Shown: positions 32,304 through 41,083 of the stretch, piece after piece
How positions within the stretch are numbered: the stretch's first letter is position 1
Layout: the number at the start of each line of letters is the position of its first letter
Assembly: GCA_000620205.1 (NCBI GenBank)
Contig: JHVP01000006.1
Location: forward strand, 186,001 to 250,000
DNA: 64,000 nucleotides
Direction: 5' to 3'
Source of the DNA: Geodermatophilaceae bacterium URHA0031
GTDB lineage: Bacteria; Actinomycetota; Actinomycetes; Mycobacteriales; Geodermatophilaceae
Translations under genes and position numbers: made by a program
Notes under the pieces: model-generated
The model's database searches: none
What the model saw: only the letters and a program-made list of their open reading frames with translations
What the model was told of the DNA's origin: nothing

Positions 32304-32567
32304 TCACTCCAGGTCGTCGTCCGCCCAGCCCTGCATCGCCTCGGCGCGGAACTGGGCCATGAACTGGTCGCGGGTGATCCCCCGTCGCTCCGCCTCGCGC
32401 TCGCAGAGCATGGCGATCACCAGGGACGCGTGCCGGACGACGTCGGCGCGGGTGTCCTGGTCCAGGCCGGCGAACACGGTCGTCCAGGCGCGCCAGTCGC
32501 CGTCCCCGGCCGCCTCGGCCATCTCCAGCACCAGGCCGAACCGGCGCAGCGCCTCCAGGTCAGCCAC
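32304..32567 (-). CDS. small hypothetical protein downstream of rdgB
   Basis: An 87-residue helical, acidic protein (LEALRRFGLVLEMAEAAG, then TRADVVRHASLVIAMLCERE, ending GWADDDLE). GTG 32567 overlaps the end of rdgB by eight bases, so translation is probably coupled; GTG 32573 is possible. It ends two bases from the convergent methyltransferase stop. No family is recognised, but its position at the end of rph-rdgB suggests it belongs to that transcript. Confidence 0.65.
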   Translation of the reverse strand: MADLEALRRFGLVLEMAEAAGDGDWRAWTTVFAGLDQDTRADVVRHASLVIAMLCEREAERRGITRDQFMAQFRAEAMQGWADDDLE

Positions 32568-33183
32568 CCGCACCCGCCGTCCCGCCGAGGACCTCGGCGA
32601 CCACCGGCAGCAGCGCGGTGAACGCCTGACCCCGGTGGCTGACCGCGTCCTTCTCGGCGGGCTCCAGCTCCGCCGCGGTGCGCGCCGACCCGGCGGGCAG
32701 GAACACCGGGTCGTAGCCGAAGCCGTGGCTGCCCCGCTCCTCCCGCAGCACGGCACCGCGCCACTCCGCCCGGAGCACGTGCTCCACGCCCTCGGGTGTC
32801 ACCAGCGCCGCAGCGCAGACGAACGCACCACCCCGGCGCTCGTCCGGGACGTCAGCGAGCTGGCCCAGCAGCAGGGCGGTGTTCGCTGCGTCGTCCCCGT
32901 GCCGGCCGGACCAGCGGGCCGAGAAGATCCCGGGCATGCCGTTCAGCGCGTCGATGGTCAGCCCGGAGTCGTCGGCGACGGCCGGCAGGCCGGTGTACCG
33001 CACCGCCTCGCGAGCCTTGAGCAGCGCGTTCTCCTCGAAGGTCGCCCCGGTCTCCGGCGCCTCGGGGTACTCGGGCACGTCGCGCAGGCCGATCACCTCG
33101 ACGCCCGGGACGGCGGTGGCCAGCAACCGCTGCAGCTCGGCGAGCTTGCCGGCGTTGCGGGTGGCCAGCAGCAGCCGGGTCAT
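32560..33183 (-). CDS. rdgB: RdgB/HAM1 non-canonical purine NTP pyrophosphatase
   Basis: A 207-residue Ham1 enzyme that hydrolyses dITP, dXTP and ITP to monophosphates, keeping deaminated purines out of nucleic acids. Signatures are [49 protein letters not shown], and [13 protein letters not shown] near the C-terminus, with SHRGQA at the end. ATG 33183 overlaps the rph stop (ATGA), the usual rph-rdgB coupling in actinobacteria. Confidence 0.96.
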   Translation of the reverse strand: MTRLLLATRNAGKLAELQRLLATAVPGVEVIGLRDVPEYPEAPETGATFEENALLKAREAVRYTGLPAVADDSGLTIDALNGMPGIFSARWSGRHGDDAANTALLLGQLADVPDERRGGAFVCAAALVTPEGVEHVLRAEWRGAVLREERGSHGFGYDPVFLPAGSARTAAELEPAEKDAVSHRGQAFTALLPVVAEVLGGTAGAGG

Positions 33184-33902
33184 GCCGACAGCGCCTGCTG
33201 CTGGAGCCGGGTCAGCTCGGCGCAGCCGGTGACGGCGAGGTCCAGGAGCTGGTCCAGGGTCGCCCGGTCGAAGACGGCGCCCTCCGCCGTCCCCTGCACC
33301 TCGACGAAGTCGCCCGCACCGGTGCAGACGACGTTCATGTCGGTGCCGGCCGCCACGTCCTCCTCGTAGGCGAGGTCCAGCCGGGGCTCGCCGTCGACGA
33401 CCCCCACGCTGACCGCGGCGACCGACTGGGCGATCGCGGCGGGCTTGGCGAGCTTCCCGCGACCGTCGAGCCAGCCCACCGCGTCGGCCAGGGCGACGTA
33501 GGAGCCGGTGATCGCCGCGGTGCGGGTGCCGCCGTCGGCCTGCAGGACGTCGCAGTCCAGGGCGATGCTGTTCTCCCCCAGCGCGGCCAGGTCGATCGAC
33601 GCGCGCAGCGAGCGGCCGATGAGCCGGCTGATCTCGTGGGTGCGGCCGCCGATCCTGCCCTTGACCGACTCGCGGTCGCTGCGGGTGTGGGTGGCCCGCG
33701 GCAGCATCGAGTACTCGGCGGTGACCCAGCCCAGCCCCGAGCCGCGACGCCAGCGGGGCACGCCCTCGGTGACGCTGGCCGCGCACAGCACGCGGGTCCG
33801 GCCGAACTCGACGAGCACCGAGCCCTCGGCGTGGTCGAGCCAGTTGCGGGTGATGGTCACCGGGCGGAGGTGGTCGGCCGCACGGCCGTCGGGGCGGGTC
33901 AC
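33180..33902 (-). CDS. rph: ribonuclease PH
   Basis: A 240-residue phosphorolytic 3'-5' exoribonuclease that trims tRNA 3' ends. Family motifs include [14 protein letters not shown] at the start, [50 protein letters not shown] and [15 protein letters not shown]. Length is normal with GTG 33902. It heads the rph-rdgB unit and is divergent from yjbQ with a 39-base gap. Confidence 0.96.
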   Translation of the reverse strand: MTRPDGRAADHLRPVTITRNWLDHAEGSVLVEFGRTRVLCAASVTEGVPRWRRGSGLGWVTAEYSMLPRATHTRSDRESVKGRIGGRTHEISRLIGRSLRASIDLAALGENSIALDCDVLQADGGTRTAAITGSYVALADAVGWLDGRGKLAKPAAIAQSVAAVSVGVVDGEPRLDLAYEEDVAAGTDMNVVCTGAGDFVEVQGTAEGAVFDRATLDQLLDLAVTGCAELTRLQQQALSA

Positions 33903-33941
33903 GGATGCCGACAGTAGTGCGGCTCTGCGAGGCTCTTCCCC

Positions 33942-34346
33942 ATGCGTTCGGAGCTGCGTGCGGTCCGCACCGGAGGAGTCCCCTCGATCGTCGACCTCAC
34001 CGACGAGTGCGCGGACTTCGTCCGCGGCGAGGGCGACGGCCTGTTCCAGGTGTTCGTGCCGCACGCGACCGCCGGCATCGCCGTCATCGAGACCGGTGCG
34101 GGCAGCGACGACGACCTGCTCGCCCAGCTCGACGTGCTGCTCCCCCGCGACGGCCGCTGGCGGCACCGGCACGGGGCGGCCGGCCACGGGCGCGACCACG
34201 TGCTGCCGGCCTTCGTCCCGCCGCACGCCAGCGTGCCGGTGCTGGAGGGGCGGCTGACCCTGGGCACCTGGCAGCGGATCTGCTTCGTCGACACCAACAT
34301 CGACAACCCGTCCCGGCACGTGCGGTTCAGCTTCCTGCACGGGTGA
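33942..34346 (+). CDS. YjbQ/UPF0047 family protein
   Basis: A 134-residue YjbQ-family protein. Conserved pieces are [18 protein letters not shown] (about 35-52), the His-rich [17 protein letters not shown] (about 76-92) and [16 protein letters not shown]. coli YjbQ has weak thiamin phosphate synthase activity, but the physiological role is unresolved. ATG 33942, divergent from rph. Confidence 0.92.
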   Translation: MRSELRAVRTGGVPSIVDLTDECADFVRGEGDGLFQVFVPHATAGIAVIETGAGSDDDLLAQLDVLLPRDGRWRHRHGAAGHGRDHVLPAFVPPHASVPVLEGRLTLGTWQRICFVDTNIDNPSRHVRFSFLHG

Positions 34347-34393
34347 GCCCGCCCGGGTTGGGAACCGTCGCCGCGGTGTAGGACGATGCGGCC

Positions 34394-34894
34394 ATGACCG
34401 AGACCGACAGCGGCATCAACACGGCGCCCGTCCGCCTCGCCCCCGGTGACCCCGCCCCCGCGTTCACCCTGCCCGATGCCGAGGGCAGGCAGGTGTCCCT
34501 CGCCGACCACCGGGGCCGGCGGGTCATCGTCTACTGCTACCCGGCGGCGCTGACCCCGGGCTGCACCACCCAGGCGGTCGACTTCACCGCCGCGGCCGGC
34601 GACCTCGCCGAGGCCGGGCTGGACATCATCGGCATCTCCCCCGACGCCCCGGAGAAGCTGCACCGCTTCCGGGAGCAGGAGCAGCTGTCCATCACCCTCG
34701 TGTCCGACGAGGACAAGCAGGTGCTCACCGCCTACGGCGCCTACGGGCCGAAGAAGCTGTACGGCAAGGAGGTCGTCGGGGTGATCCGGTCGACCTTCGT
34801 CATCGACGCCGAGGGGCGCGTGGAGAAGGCCGCCTACAACGTCAAGGCCACCGGGCACGTCGCCAAGCTCCGCCGGGACCTCGGCCTCGGCTGA
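34394..34894 (+). CDS. thiol peroxidase, Bcp/PrxQ-type peroxiredoxin
   Basis: A 166-residue peroxiredoxin reducing hydrogen peroxide and organic peroxides with thioredoxin. The peroxidatic Cys57 lies in the PxxxTxxC motif [11 protein letters not shown]. Cys48 (VYCYP) is the only other cysteine; PrxQ proteins normally resolve through a Cys five residues after the first, absent here, so this may be a one-Cys form. [17 protein letters not shown] is typical. Its stop codon lies at the edge of stem-loop copy B. Confidence 0.93.
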   Translation: MTETDSGINTAPVRLAPGDPAPAFTLPDAEGRQVSLADHRGRRVIVYCYPAALTPGCTTQAVDFTAAAGDLAEAGLDIIGISPDAPEKLHRFREQEQLSITLVSDEDKQVLTAYGAYGPKKLYGKEVVGVIRSTFVIDAEGRVEKAAYNVKATGHVAKLRRDLGLG

Positions 34895-34952
34895 AGAAGG
34901 ACCCCCTCCTCCCCACCCCTCGCACGCTCGGGGCGGGCCCCTGGAGGGGGCC
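34891..34952 (+). repeat. gene-end stem-loop family, copy B (end of peroxiredoxin)
   Basis: It begins with CTGA containing the peroxiredoxin stop, then AGAAGGACC. The outer stem CCCCCTCC/GGAGGGGG (34902-34909/34943-34950) is perfect; the inner part is CCCCTCGCACGCTCGGGG. Confidence 0.8.
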
Positions 34953-34989
34953 TGGCACAGGCTGGGGTCGATGCGGCAGGGTTCCGCCC

Positions 34990-36426
34990 ATGAGTGATCA
35001 GATCGGCGTCACCGGGCTCGCTGTCATGGGCGCCAACCTCGCCCGCAACCTGGCCCGGCACGGCCACCAGGTGGTGCTGCACAACCGCAGCAGGGGACGC
35101 ACGGACACCCTCGTCGAGCAGCACGGCAGCGAGGGTGACTTCGTGCCGACCGGCTCGGTGGAGGAGTTCGTCGGCGCGCTGCAGCGACCTCGCAAGATCA
35201 TCATCATGGTGCAGGCCGGCCCGGCCACGGACGCCGTCATCGACGAGATCGCCCCGCTCCTGGAGGAGGGCGACGTGCTGATGGACGGCGGCAACGCGCG
35301 CTTCACCGACACCATCCGGCGGACCGAGGCGCTCACCGCCCAGGGCCTGCACTTCGTCGGCACCGGGATCAGCGGTGGCGAGGAGGGCGCGCTGAACGGG
35401 CCGAGCATCATGCCCGGCGGCTCGGCCGAGGCCTACGAGCTGGTCGGACCGCTGCTCGAGTCGATCGCCGCGGTCGTCGACGGCGAACCGTGCTGCACCC
35501 ACGTCGGCACCGGTGGGGCGGGGCACTTCGTGAAGATGGTGCACAACGGCATCGAGTACGCCGACATGCAGCTCATCGCCGAGGCCTACGACCTGCTGCG
35601 CCAGGGGCTGGAGCTCACCCCCGCCGAGATCGGTGACGTTTTCGCGAGCTGGAACGAGGGCGACCTGGACAGCTACCTCATCGAGATCACCGCCCAGGTG
35701 CTCCGGCACACCGACGCCGCGACGGGCAAGCCGTTCGTCGACGTGGTGGTGGACGAGGCGGAGCAGAAGGGCACCGGCCGGTGGACCGTGCAGTCCGCGC
35801 TCGACCTGGGCGTGCCGGTGAGCGGCATCGCCGAGGCCGTCTTCGCCCGGGCGCTGTCCGGCCACCGCGAGCAGCGCCGCGCAGCCCAGGCGGTGCTGCC
35901 GGGCCCGGGCCGCGAGTGGGACGAGCAGGTGACCGACCGTGACGCGTTCATCGAGTCGGTGCGCCAGGCGCTCTACGCCTCCAAGGTCGTGGCCTACGCC
36001 CAGGGGTTCGACCAGATCACCCAGGGCGCCGACCAGTACGGCTGGGACATCGACCGGGCCGCGCTGGCGAGGATCTGGCGCGGGGGCTGCATCATCCGGG
36101 CCAAGTTCCTGGACCGGATCGCCCAGGTGTTCACCGACGAGCCCGACGTCACCACGCTGCTGACCAACGACTACTTCCGCGGGGCGGTGAGCGAGGGCCA
36201 GGAGGGCTGGCGGCAGGTGGTCGCCGGCGCGGCCCGGCACGGTGTCCCGGCCCCGGGCTTCGCCAGCGCGCTGGCCTACTACGACGGGCTGCGGGCCGAG
36301 CGGCTGCCGGCCGCGCTCATCCAGGGGCTGCGCGACCTGTTCGGCGCGCACACCTACCTGCGCACCGACAAGGAGGGCTCGTTCCACACGATGTGGGGCG
36401 AGGACGGCCGGGAGGTCACCGCCTGA
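34990..36426 (+). CDS. gnd: 6-phosphogluconate dehydrogenase, NADP-dependent, decarboxylating
   Basis: A 478-residue enzyme of the oxidative pentose phosphate pathway yielding ribulose 5-phosphate, CO2 and NADPH. The coenzyme motif GLAVMGANLARNLARHG is at about 9-25. The substrate signature GISGGEEGALNGPSIMPGG, the catalytic Lys region GGAGHFVKMVHNGIEYADMQ and the C-terminal DYFRG...FHTMW region are intact. This is the long (about 470-residue) form. ATG 34990 has only a weak ribosome site. Confidence 0.97.
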   Translation: MSDQIGVTGLAVMGANLARNLARHGHQVVLHNRSRGRTDTLVEQHGSEGDFVPTGSVEEFVGALQRPRKIIIMVQAGPATDAVIDEIAPLLEEGDVLMDGGNARFTDTIRRTEALTAQGLHFVGTGISGGEEGALNGPSIMPGGSAEAYELVGPLLESIAAVVDGEPCCTHVGTGGAGHFVKMVHNGIEYADMQLIAEAYDLLRQGLELTPAEIGDVFASWNEGDLDSYLIEITAQVLRHTDAATGKPFVDVVVDEAEQKGTGRWTVQSALDLGVPVSGIAEAVFARALSGHREQRRAAQAVLPGPGREWDEQVTDRDAFIESVRQALYASKVVAYAQGFDQITQGADQYGWDIDRAALARIWRGGCIIRAKFLDRIAQVFTDEPDVTTLLTNDYFRGAVSEGQEGWRQVVAGAARHGVPAPGFASALAYYDGLRAERLPAALIQGLRDLFGAHTYLRTDKEGSFHTMWGEDGREVTA

Positions 36427-36477
36427 CCGTGCCGCCGGTCGCCGCCCCTCCGGTGGGCGAGGGACGGCGCCCGGGCG

Positions 36478-36495
36478 GTCACCCCCTGGGGTGAC
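36478..36495. terminator. palindrome downstream of gnd
   Basis: GTCACCCC-CT-GGGGTGAC has perfect 8-base arms, 52 bases past the gnd stop. It is compact enough to act as terminator or as an operator for the subtilase gene beyond. Confidence 0.5.
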
Positions 36496-36508
36496 TGTGC
36501 CGCACTGT

Positions 36509-36523
36509 GCGCTGACACAGCGC
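36509..36523. promoter_or_regulatory. palindrome upstream of the subtilase gene
   Basis: GCGCTG-ACA-CAGCGC lies about 115 bases before the subtilase start and is a candidate operator or short hairpin. The remaining 36524-36637 holds no recognised element other than the expected promoter. Confidence 0.3.
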
Positions 36524-36637
36524 GTCACGAGTGCGCTACTGATCGTGCATCAAGGGCTCGACTCTCCCGGTCGGCCCTGACACCACGAACAGACAGGTGC
36601 ACACAGTGTCACTCTTCTGCCTTCACGGACGAGCGCA

Positions 36638-38176
36638 GTGAGCGGGCGTACCGGCCCCTCCACGAGGCGTCGGCTGACCGCTGCGGCGGTGACGACGACG
36701 GCGATCGCCGGCGTCGTCCTCACCGCCGTCCCGGCCAACGCCGCCGGCGGCCTGGGGTACGACGCCGTCGGGGACAAAGGCTCGCTGAACAACATCGCGC
36801 AGGTGATCGGCGCGCAGGCCGCCTACGCAGCCGGGTACACCGGCAAGGGCGTCGGGGTCGCCCTGATCGACACCGGCGTGTCACCCGTCGCCGGACTGAC
36901 CAGCGGCAACGTGGTCAACGGGCCGGACCTGTCCTTCGACAGCCAGGACCCGAGCACCGCCCACCTCGACGGGTTCGGCCACGGCACCCACCTCGCGTCG
37001 ATCATCGCCGGGCGCGACGTGGCCGGGACGCCGGCGTCCTACCTCGACCCGAGCCGGTTCACCGGGGTCGCGCCCGACGCCAACCTGGTCAACGTCAAGG
37101 TCGGCGCGAGCAACGGCGACGTCGACGTCAGCCAGGTGATCGCCGCGATCGACTGGGTCGTGCAGCACCGCAAGGACGAGGCGCTCAACATCCGGGTGAT
37201 CAACCTGTCCTACGGCACCGACTCGGTGCAGGACAGCATGGTCGACCCGCTCGCCTACGCGGTGGAGAACGCCTGGAAGAACGGCATCGTCGTCGTCGCC
37301 GCCGGTGGCAACGAGGGTGACACCACCACGAACCTGGCCAACCCGGCGTCCGACCCGCACGTGCTCGCGGTCGGTGCGATGGACTCGGCCGGCACGGTCG
37401 CCACGACCGACGACACCGTTCCCTCGTGGTCGACCGACGGCACCGAGCGGCGGCACGTCGACCTGACCGCCCCGGGCGTCTCCGTGCTGGGGCTGCGGGT
37501 GCCGGGCGGGACGGCGGACACGGAGAACCCGCAGGCGCGGGTCGGCGACCGCTTCGCCCGCGCCTCGGGCACCTCGATGGCCGCGGCCGTGGTCAGCGGC
37601 GAGGCAGCCCTGCTGTTCCAGGCCAAGCCGGACCTCACGCCCGACCAGGTCAAGCAGATCCTCACCGGGTCGGCGAACGGCCTCAACAACGTCTCGACGT
37701 TGCTGGAGGGTGCCGGCACGACCGACCTGCGCAAGGCGCTCAAGGCGGTGCCGAAGACGGTCGTGGACCCCGCGCCGTGGGGCACCGGCACCGGCTCCCT
37801 GGAGGCAGCGCGCGGCAACTTCCACGTCGTCGTGGGCGATGGCACGACGGGTGAGACCACGCTCGCCGGTGAGGTCGACGTGTTCGGTCAGACCTGGGAC
37901 GCCGCCACCTGGGCCAAGCAGTCCAAGGACCGGAAGGCCTGGCACGACGGCGACTGGCGCGGGGCGACCCTGACCTCCAAGGGCTGGAAGGACGTCGGTG
38001 GGGGCCGCAAGGCCTGGGTCACCGCCACCTGGAACGCGACCGGCACCGTGGCCGCGGACGGCGACTGGTCGGCCCGGATGTGGCGCGACGGCAGCTGGTC
38101 GGCCCGGATGTGGCGGGACAGCATGTGGTCGGCCCGGATGTGGCGCGGCGGCTTCACCAGCGCCGGCTGGTTCTGA
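36638..38176 (+). CDS. secreted S8 family serine peptidase with Trp/Arg repeat tail
   Basis: A 512-residue subtilase. A signal peptide occupies about residues 1-35 (basic start, hydrophobic AAAVTTTAIAGVVLTA, VPANA-A). The catalytic triad is Asp78 (ALIDTGV), His115 (GHGTHLAS) and Ser313 (GTSMAAA), with oxyanion Asn225 in AAGGNEG. After about residue 400 the protease fold gives way to a Trp-rich region. It ends in three 10-residue repeats of WSARMWR, perhaps for cell-surface or polymer binding. GTG 36638 has a poor ribosome site. A strong terminator follows. Confidence 0.92.
   Translation: MSGRTGPSTRRRLTAAAVTTTAIAGVVLTAVPANAAGGLGYDAVGDKGSLNNIAQVIGAQAAYAAGYTGKGVGVALIDTGVSPVAGLTSGNVVNGPDLSFDSQDPSTAHLDGFGHGTHLASIIAGRDVAGTPASYLDPSRFTGVAPDANLVNVKVGASNGDVDVSQVIAAIDWVVQHRKDEALNIRVINLSYGTDSVQDSMVDPLAYAVENAWKNGIVVVAAGGNEGDTTTNLANPASDPHVLAVGAMDSAGTVATTDDTVPSWSTDGTERRHVDLTAPGVSVLGLRVPGGTADTENPQARVGDRFARASGTSMAAAVVSGEAALLFQAKPDLTPDQVKQILTGSANGLNNVSTLLEGAGTTDLRKALKAVPKTVVDPAPWGTGTGSLEAARGNFHVVVGDGTTGETTLAGEVDVFGQTWDAATWAKQSKDRKAWHDGDWRGATLTSKGWKDVGGGRKAWVTATWNATGTVAADGDWSARMWRDGSWSARMWRDSMWSARMWRGGFTSAGWF
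38066..38155 (+). repeat. 30-base tandem repeat, three units, in the subtilase gene
   Basis: TGGTCGGCCCGGATGTGGCG recurs unchanged at 38066, 38096 and 38126, spaced exactly 30 bases. The bases between vary, so the protein has three WSARMWR blocks separated by three variable residues. Confidence 0.9.
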
Positions 38177-38245
38177 GCCGATGGCGAGGATGTGGGCGAG
38201 CGCCCGGCCGGTGACCGGGCGACCGACTGCCCAGGACGGGTGAGA

Positions 38246-38283
38246 CAGAGCGGGGTGTGACCTCAGGGTCACACCCCGCTCTG
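38246..38283 (+). terminator. 17-bp terminator hairpin after the subtilase
   Basis: CAGAGCGGGGTGTGACC (38246-38262) pairs perfectly with its complement at 38267-38283 around a TCAG tetraloop. It ends 13 bases before the ribosome site of the next gene. Confidence 0.8.
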
Positions 38284-38310
38284 CCGTTGAGGCAGGAAGG
38301 AGGTGCGCAG

Positions 38311-40872
38311 ATGACGACCACGAACAGCACCCCGGCACCGCGGCGCCGGGTCCTGCCCCGGCTGGACCGGGAGGCCGGTTGGGTCCTGGCGATGAGCACG
38401 GCCCTGGCCGCGTCGGCCGTGCTCGCCGGCTGGCCCTTCCTGGGGACGCCGGCCCTCCACGACGCCGTCCGGTTGCCCTGGTGGCTGCTGGCCGCCGGCT
38501 TCGCCGCGACCGAGGCCTGCGTCCTGCACATCCAGGTCAAGCGCGAGGCGCAGACCGTCTCGATCAGCGAGCTGCCCCTCGTCCTCGGCCTGTTCTTCGC
38601 CTCCCCGGCGCAGCTGCTGGTCGGGCGGCTGGTCGGCTCGGCTGCCATCCTCGTCTTCCACCGCCGTTCGTCAGTGCTGAAGACGGCCTGGAACCTGGCC
38701 TCGGTCGGTCTGCAGACCGCGGTCGCCGTCGCGGTGTTCCGGCTGGTGGGCACCGGTCACCACGAGAGCGACCCGATGACCTGGCTCGGCGCGTACGCCG
38801 GGCCGATCGCCGCCAACTGCCTGGCCATCGTGGCACTCGCCGGCGTGGTCGCCGTCTACGACGGTGGCTTCCGACCGCGCGAGGTGCTCCGCGACATGGT
38901 CACCGGCGACCCGGCCGCCCCGGCCGTCGTGACGCTGGGACTCGTGGCGGTCACCAGCCTGTCGGCCGCCCCGAGCTCGGCCTGGCTGCTGCTGCTGACC
39001 GGCGCCGGGCTGCTGCTCGGCTACCGGGCCTACGCCGCCCTCTCCGACCGCCACCTCAACCTGGAACGGCTGTTCCGCTTCACCCAGGCGGTCAGCAGCT
39101 CGCCCGAGGTGGACGAGGTCCTCGGCAGCGTCCTGGGCGAGGCCAAGGAGCTGCTGCACTCCGAGCGCGCCGAGGTCGCCTTCCTCGCCTCCGCCCAGGG
39201 CGGGGTGGCCACCGTCCGGCTCGGCGCGAGCGACCGGCTGACCCGCGCGGAGGCGCCGCAGAGCCCCACGGACGAGTGGCTGCTCTCCCAGGTCGTCGCC
39301 GAGGGCACCTCCCTGCTGCTCCCCCGGACGACCCGCGACCCGGACATGCGCCGCTGGCTGGAGGCGCACGCCGCCCGGGAGGCCGTCGCGGTGCCGCTGC
39401 GCGGCGGTGCCGGCGTCCTCGGCGCGCTCATCGTGGCCGACCGGCTCGGTGACGTGCGCAGCTACGACCAGGACGACGTGCTGCTCATGGAGACGGTGGC
39501 CAACCACGCCAGCGTGGCGCTGCAGAACGGTGAGCTGGTCGACCAGCTCCGGCACGAGGCGCTGCACGACGCGCTGACCGGCCTGCCCAACCGCACGCTC
39601 GTCGTCCGCCGGCTGGCCACCGCCCTCGCCGAGGTGGCCGACGGGGTGTCGACCGGTGCGACCGTCATGATCCTCGACCTGGACGGGTTCAAGGACGTCA
39701 ACGACACCCTCGGCCACCAGCAGGGCGACCTGCTGCTGGTCGAGGTCGGCGCCCGGCTGACGGCGGCGGTCGGCGGCGACGGCCTCGTCGCCCGGCTGGG
39801 CGGCGACGAGTTCGCCCTCCTCGTCGACGGGACCTCGGACGAGGACCACGTCGTCCGGATCGCCCGACGCGCCCTGCGCTGCCTGGAGCACCCGGTGGTC
39901 CTCGACGGGCTGGAGGTGGAGATCGGCGGCTCGCTGGGCATGGCGATGGCCCCCGCGCACGGCACCGACCCGGCCGCCCTGCTCAAGATGGCCGACCTGG
40001 CCATGTACGACGCCAAGGCCTCCGGTCGGGGGCTGCGGGTCTACGAAGCCGACCTGGACTCCTCCGACCCCCGCCGGCTGGCCCTGGTCGCCGAGCTCCG
40101 GGCGGCCCTCATCCGCGGCGACGTCCGGGTGCACGTCCAGCCCCAGGCACGGACGGACACCGGCGCCACCGTGAGCGTCGAGGCCCTCGTCCGGTGGGAG
40201 CACGCAGAGCTGGGCTGGATCTCCCCCGAGGAGTTCATCCCGATCGCCGAGCGGAGCGGCCTCATCGGCCAGCTGACCACCCAGGTGCTCGACCAGTCGC
40301 TGGCCGCGGTGGCGGCCTGGGAGCGGCAGGGCCTGCAGCTGGGCATCGCGGTGAACCTCTCCGCCCGCAGCCTGCACGACGCCGACCTGGTCGACGAGGT
40401 CGCCCGGCTGCTGCGCCGGCACGGCGTGCCCGCCTCGCGCCTGACGCTGGAGGTGACCGAGGGATCGGTCATGGCCGACCCGGCGCGGGCCATCGCGGTC
40501 CTGCACCTGCTGCGCGACCTCGGGTGCCGGCTCTCCGTCGACGACTTCGGGACGGGGTACTCCTCGCTGTCCTACCTCAAGCGGCTGCCGGTGCAGGAGG
40601 TGAAGATCGACCGGAGCTTCGTGGCCGGCGTCCGGGAGACCGGGGAGGACATCGCCATCGTCGGGGCCATCGTCGGTCTCGGCCGGCACCTGGGGCTGGA
40701 GGTGGTCGCCGAGGGTGTCGAGGACCGGCGGACCTGGGACCTCATCGCGGAGACCGGCTGCCACCTGATCCAGGGCTGGTACGTCAGCCGGGCGATGCCC
40801 CCCGCGGACCTCCCCGGCTGGCTCCGCGGCCCGGGCCGCCCCGAGCTGCGCTCGGTCCTGCACGCGCTCTGA
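38311..40872 (+). CDS. membrane-bound GAF-GGDEF-EAL cyclic-di-GMP protein
   Basis: An 853-residue protein. The N-terminal 240 residues contain several membrane helices forming a MASE-like sensor. A GAF domain follows (about 250-410), then GGDEF with an intact RLGGDEFALLV (about 495-505). The C-terminal EAL domain keeps EALVRWEH, DDFGTGYSSL, EVKIDRSFV and VVAEGVED. Both synthesis and hydrolysis of c-di-GMP are possible. ATG 38311 has AAGGAGG seven bases upstream, so the longer frame from 38257 is rejected. A GNAT remnant follows directly. Confidence 0.93.
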   Translation: MTTTNSTPAPRRRVLPRLDREAGWVLAMSTALAASAVLAGWPFLGTPALHDAVRLPWWLLAAGFAATEACVLHIQVKREAQTVSISELPLVLGLFFASPAQLLVGRLVGSAAILVFHRRSSVLKTAWNLASVGLQTAVAVAVFRLVGTGHHESDPMTWLGAYAGPIAANCLAIVALAGVVAVYDGGFRPREVLRDMVTGDPAAPAVVTLGLVAVTSLSAAPSSAWLLLLTGAGLLLGYRAYAALSDRHLNLERLFRFTQAVSSSPEVDEVLGSVLGEAKELLHSERAEVAFLASAQGGVATVRLGASDRLTRAEAPQSPTDEWLLSQVVAEGTSLLLPRTTRDPDMRRWLEAHAAREAVAVPLRGGAGVLGALIVADRLGDVRSYDQDDVLLMETVANHASVALQNGELVDQLRHEALHDALTGLPNRTLVVRRLATALAEVADGVSTGATVMILDLDGFKDVNDTLGHQQGDLLLVEVGARLTAAVGGDGLVARLGGDEFALLVDGTSDEDHVVRIARRALRCLEHPVVLDGLEVEIGGSLGMAMAPAHGTDPAALLKMADLAMYDAKASGRGLRVYEADLDSSDPRRLALVAELRAALIRGDVRVHVQPQARTDTGATVSVEALVRWEHAELGWISPEEFIPIAERSGLIGQLTTQVLDQSLAAVAAWERQGLQLGIAVNLSARSLHDADLVDEVARLLRRHGVPASRLTLEVTEGSVMADPARAIAVLHLLRDLGCRLSVDDFGTGYSSLSYLKRLPVQEVKIDRSFVAGVRETGEDIAIVGAIVGLGRHLGLEVVAEGVEDRRTWDLIAETGCHLIQGWYVSRAMPPADLPGWLRGPGRPELRSVLHAL

Positions 40873-40873
40873 C

Positions 40874-41050
40874 GGGGCCGAGGCGGCGGACCGGATCGCC
40901 CGTCAGCTGCGCGTCGAGCCGTGGAACGCCGCCTCGGTGCGCACGGCCGAGGGCGCCGGCTACCGGCGCGAGGGCCTGCTCCGCCAGCACACCGAGATCG
41001 CCGGACGGCGACGGGACGTGCTGCTCCACGCCGCCGTCCGCGGCGGCTGA
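40874..41050 (+). pseudogene. C-terminal remnant of a GNAT acetyltransferase
   Basis: The frame ending at TGA 41048-41050 reads LRVEPWNAASVRTAEGAGY, then RREGLLRQHTEIAGRRRD and VLLHAAVRGG. This is the C-terminal part of RimJ/RimL-type N-acetyltransferases (acetyl-CoA binding, and the Asn/Ala-Gly-Tyr turn). There is no start codon or N-terminal half; the sequence begins immediately after the GGDEF-EAL stop. It is a truncated leftover, suggesting that recombination placed the upstream gene here. Confidence 0.7.
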
Positions 41051-41083
41051 CCTGCCGCGCAGGACGCCGGTGGCCGCCCGTGC

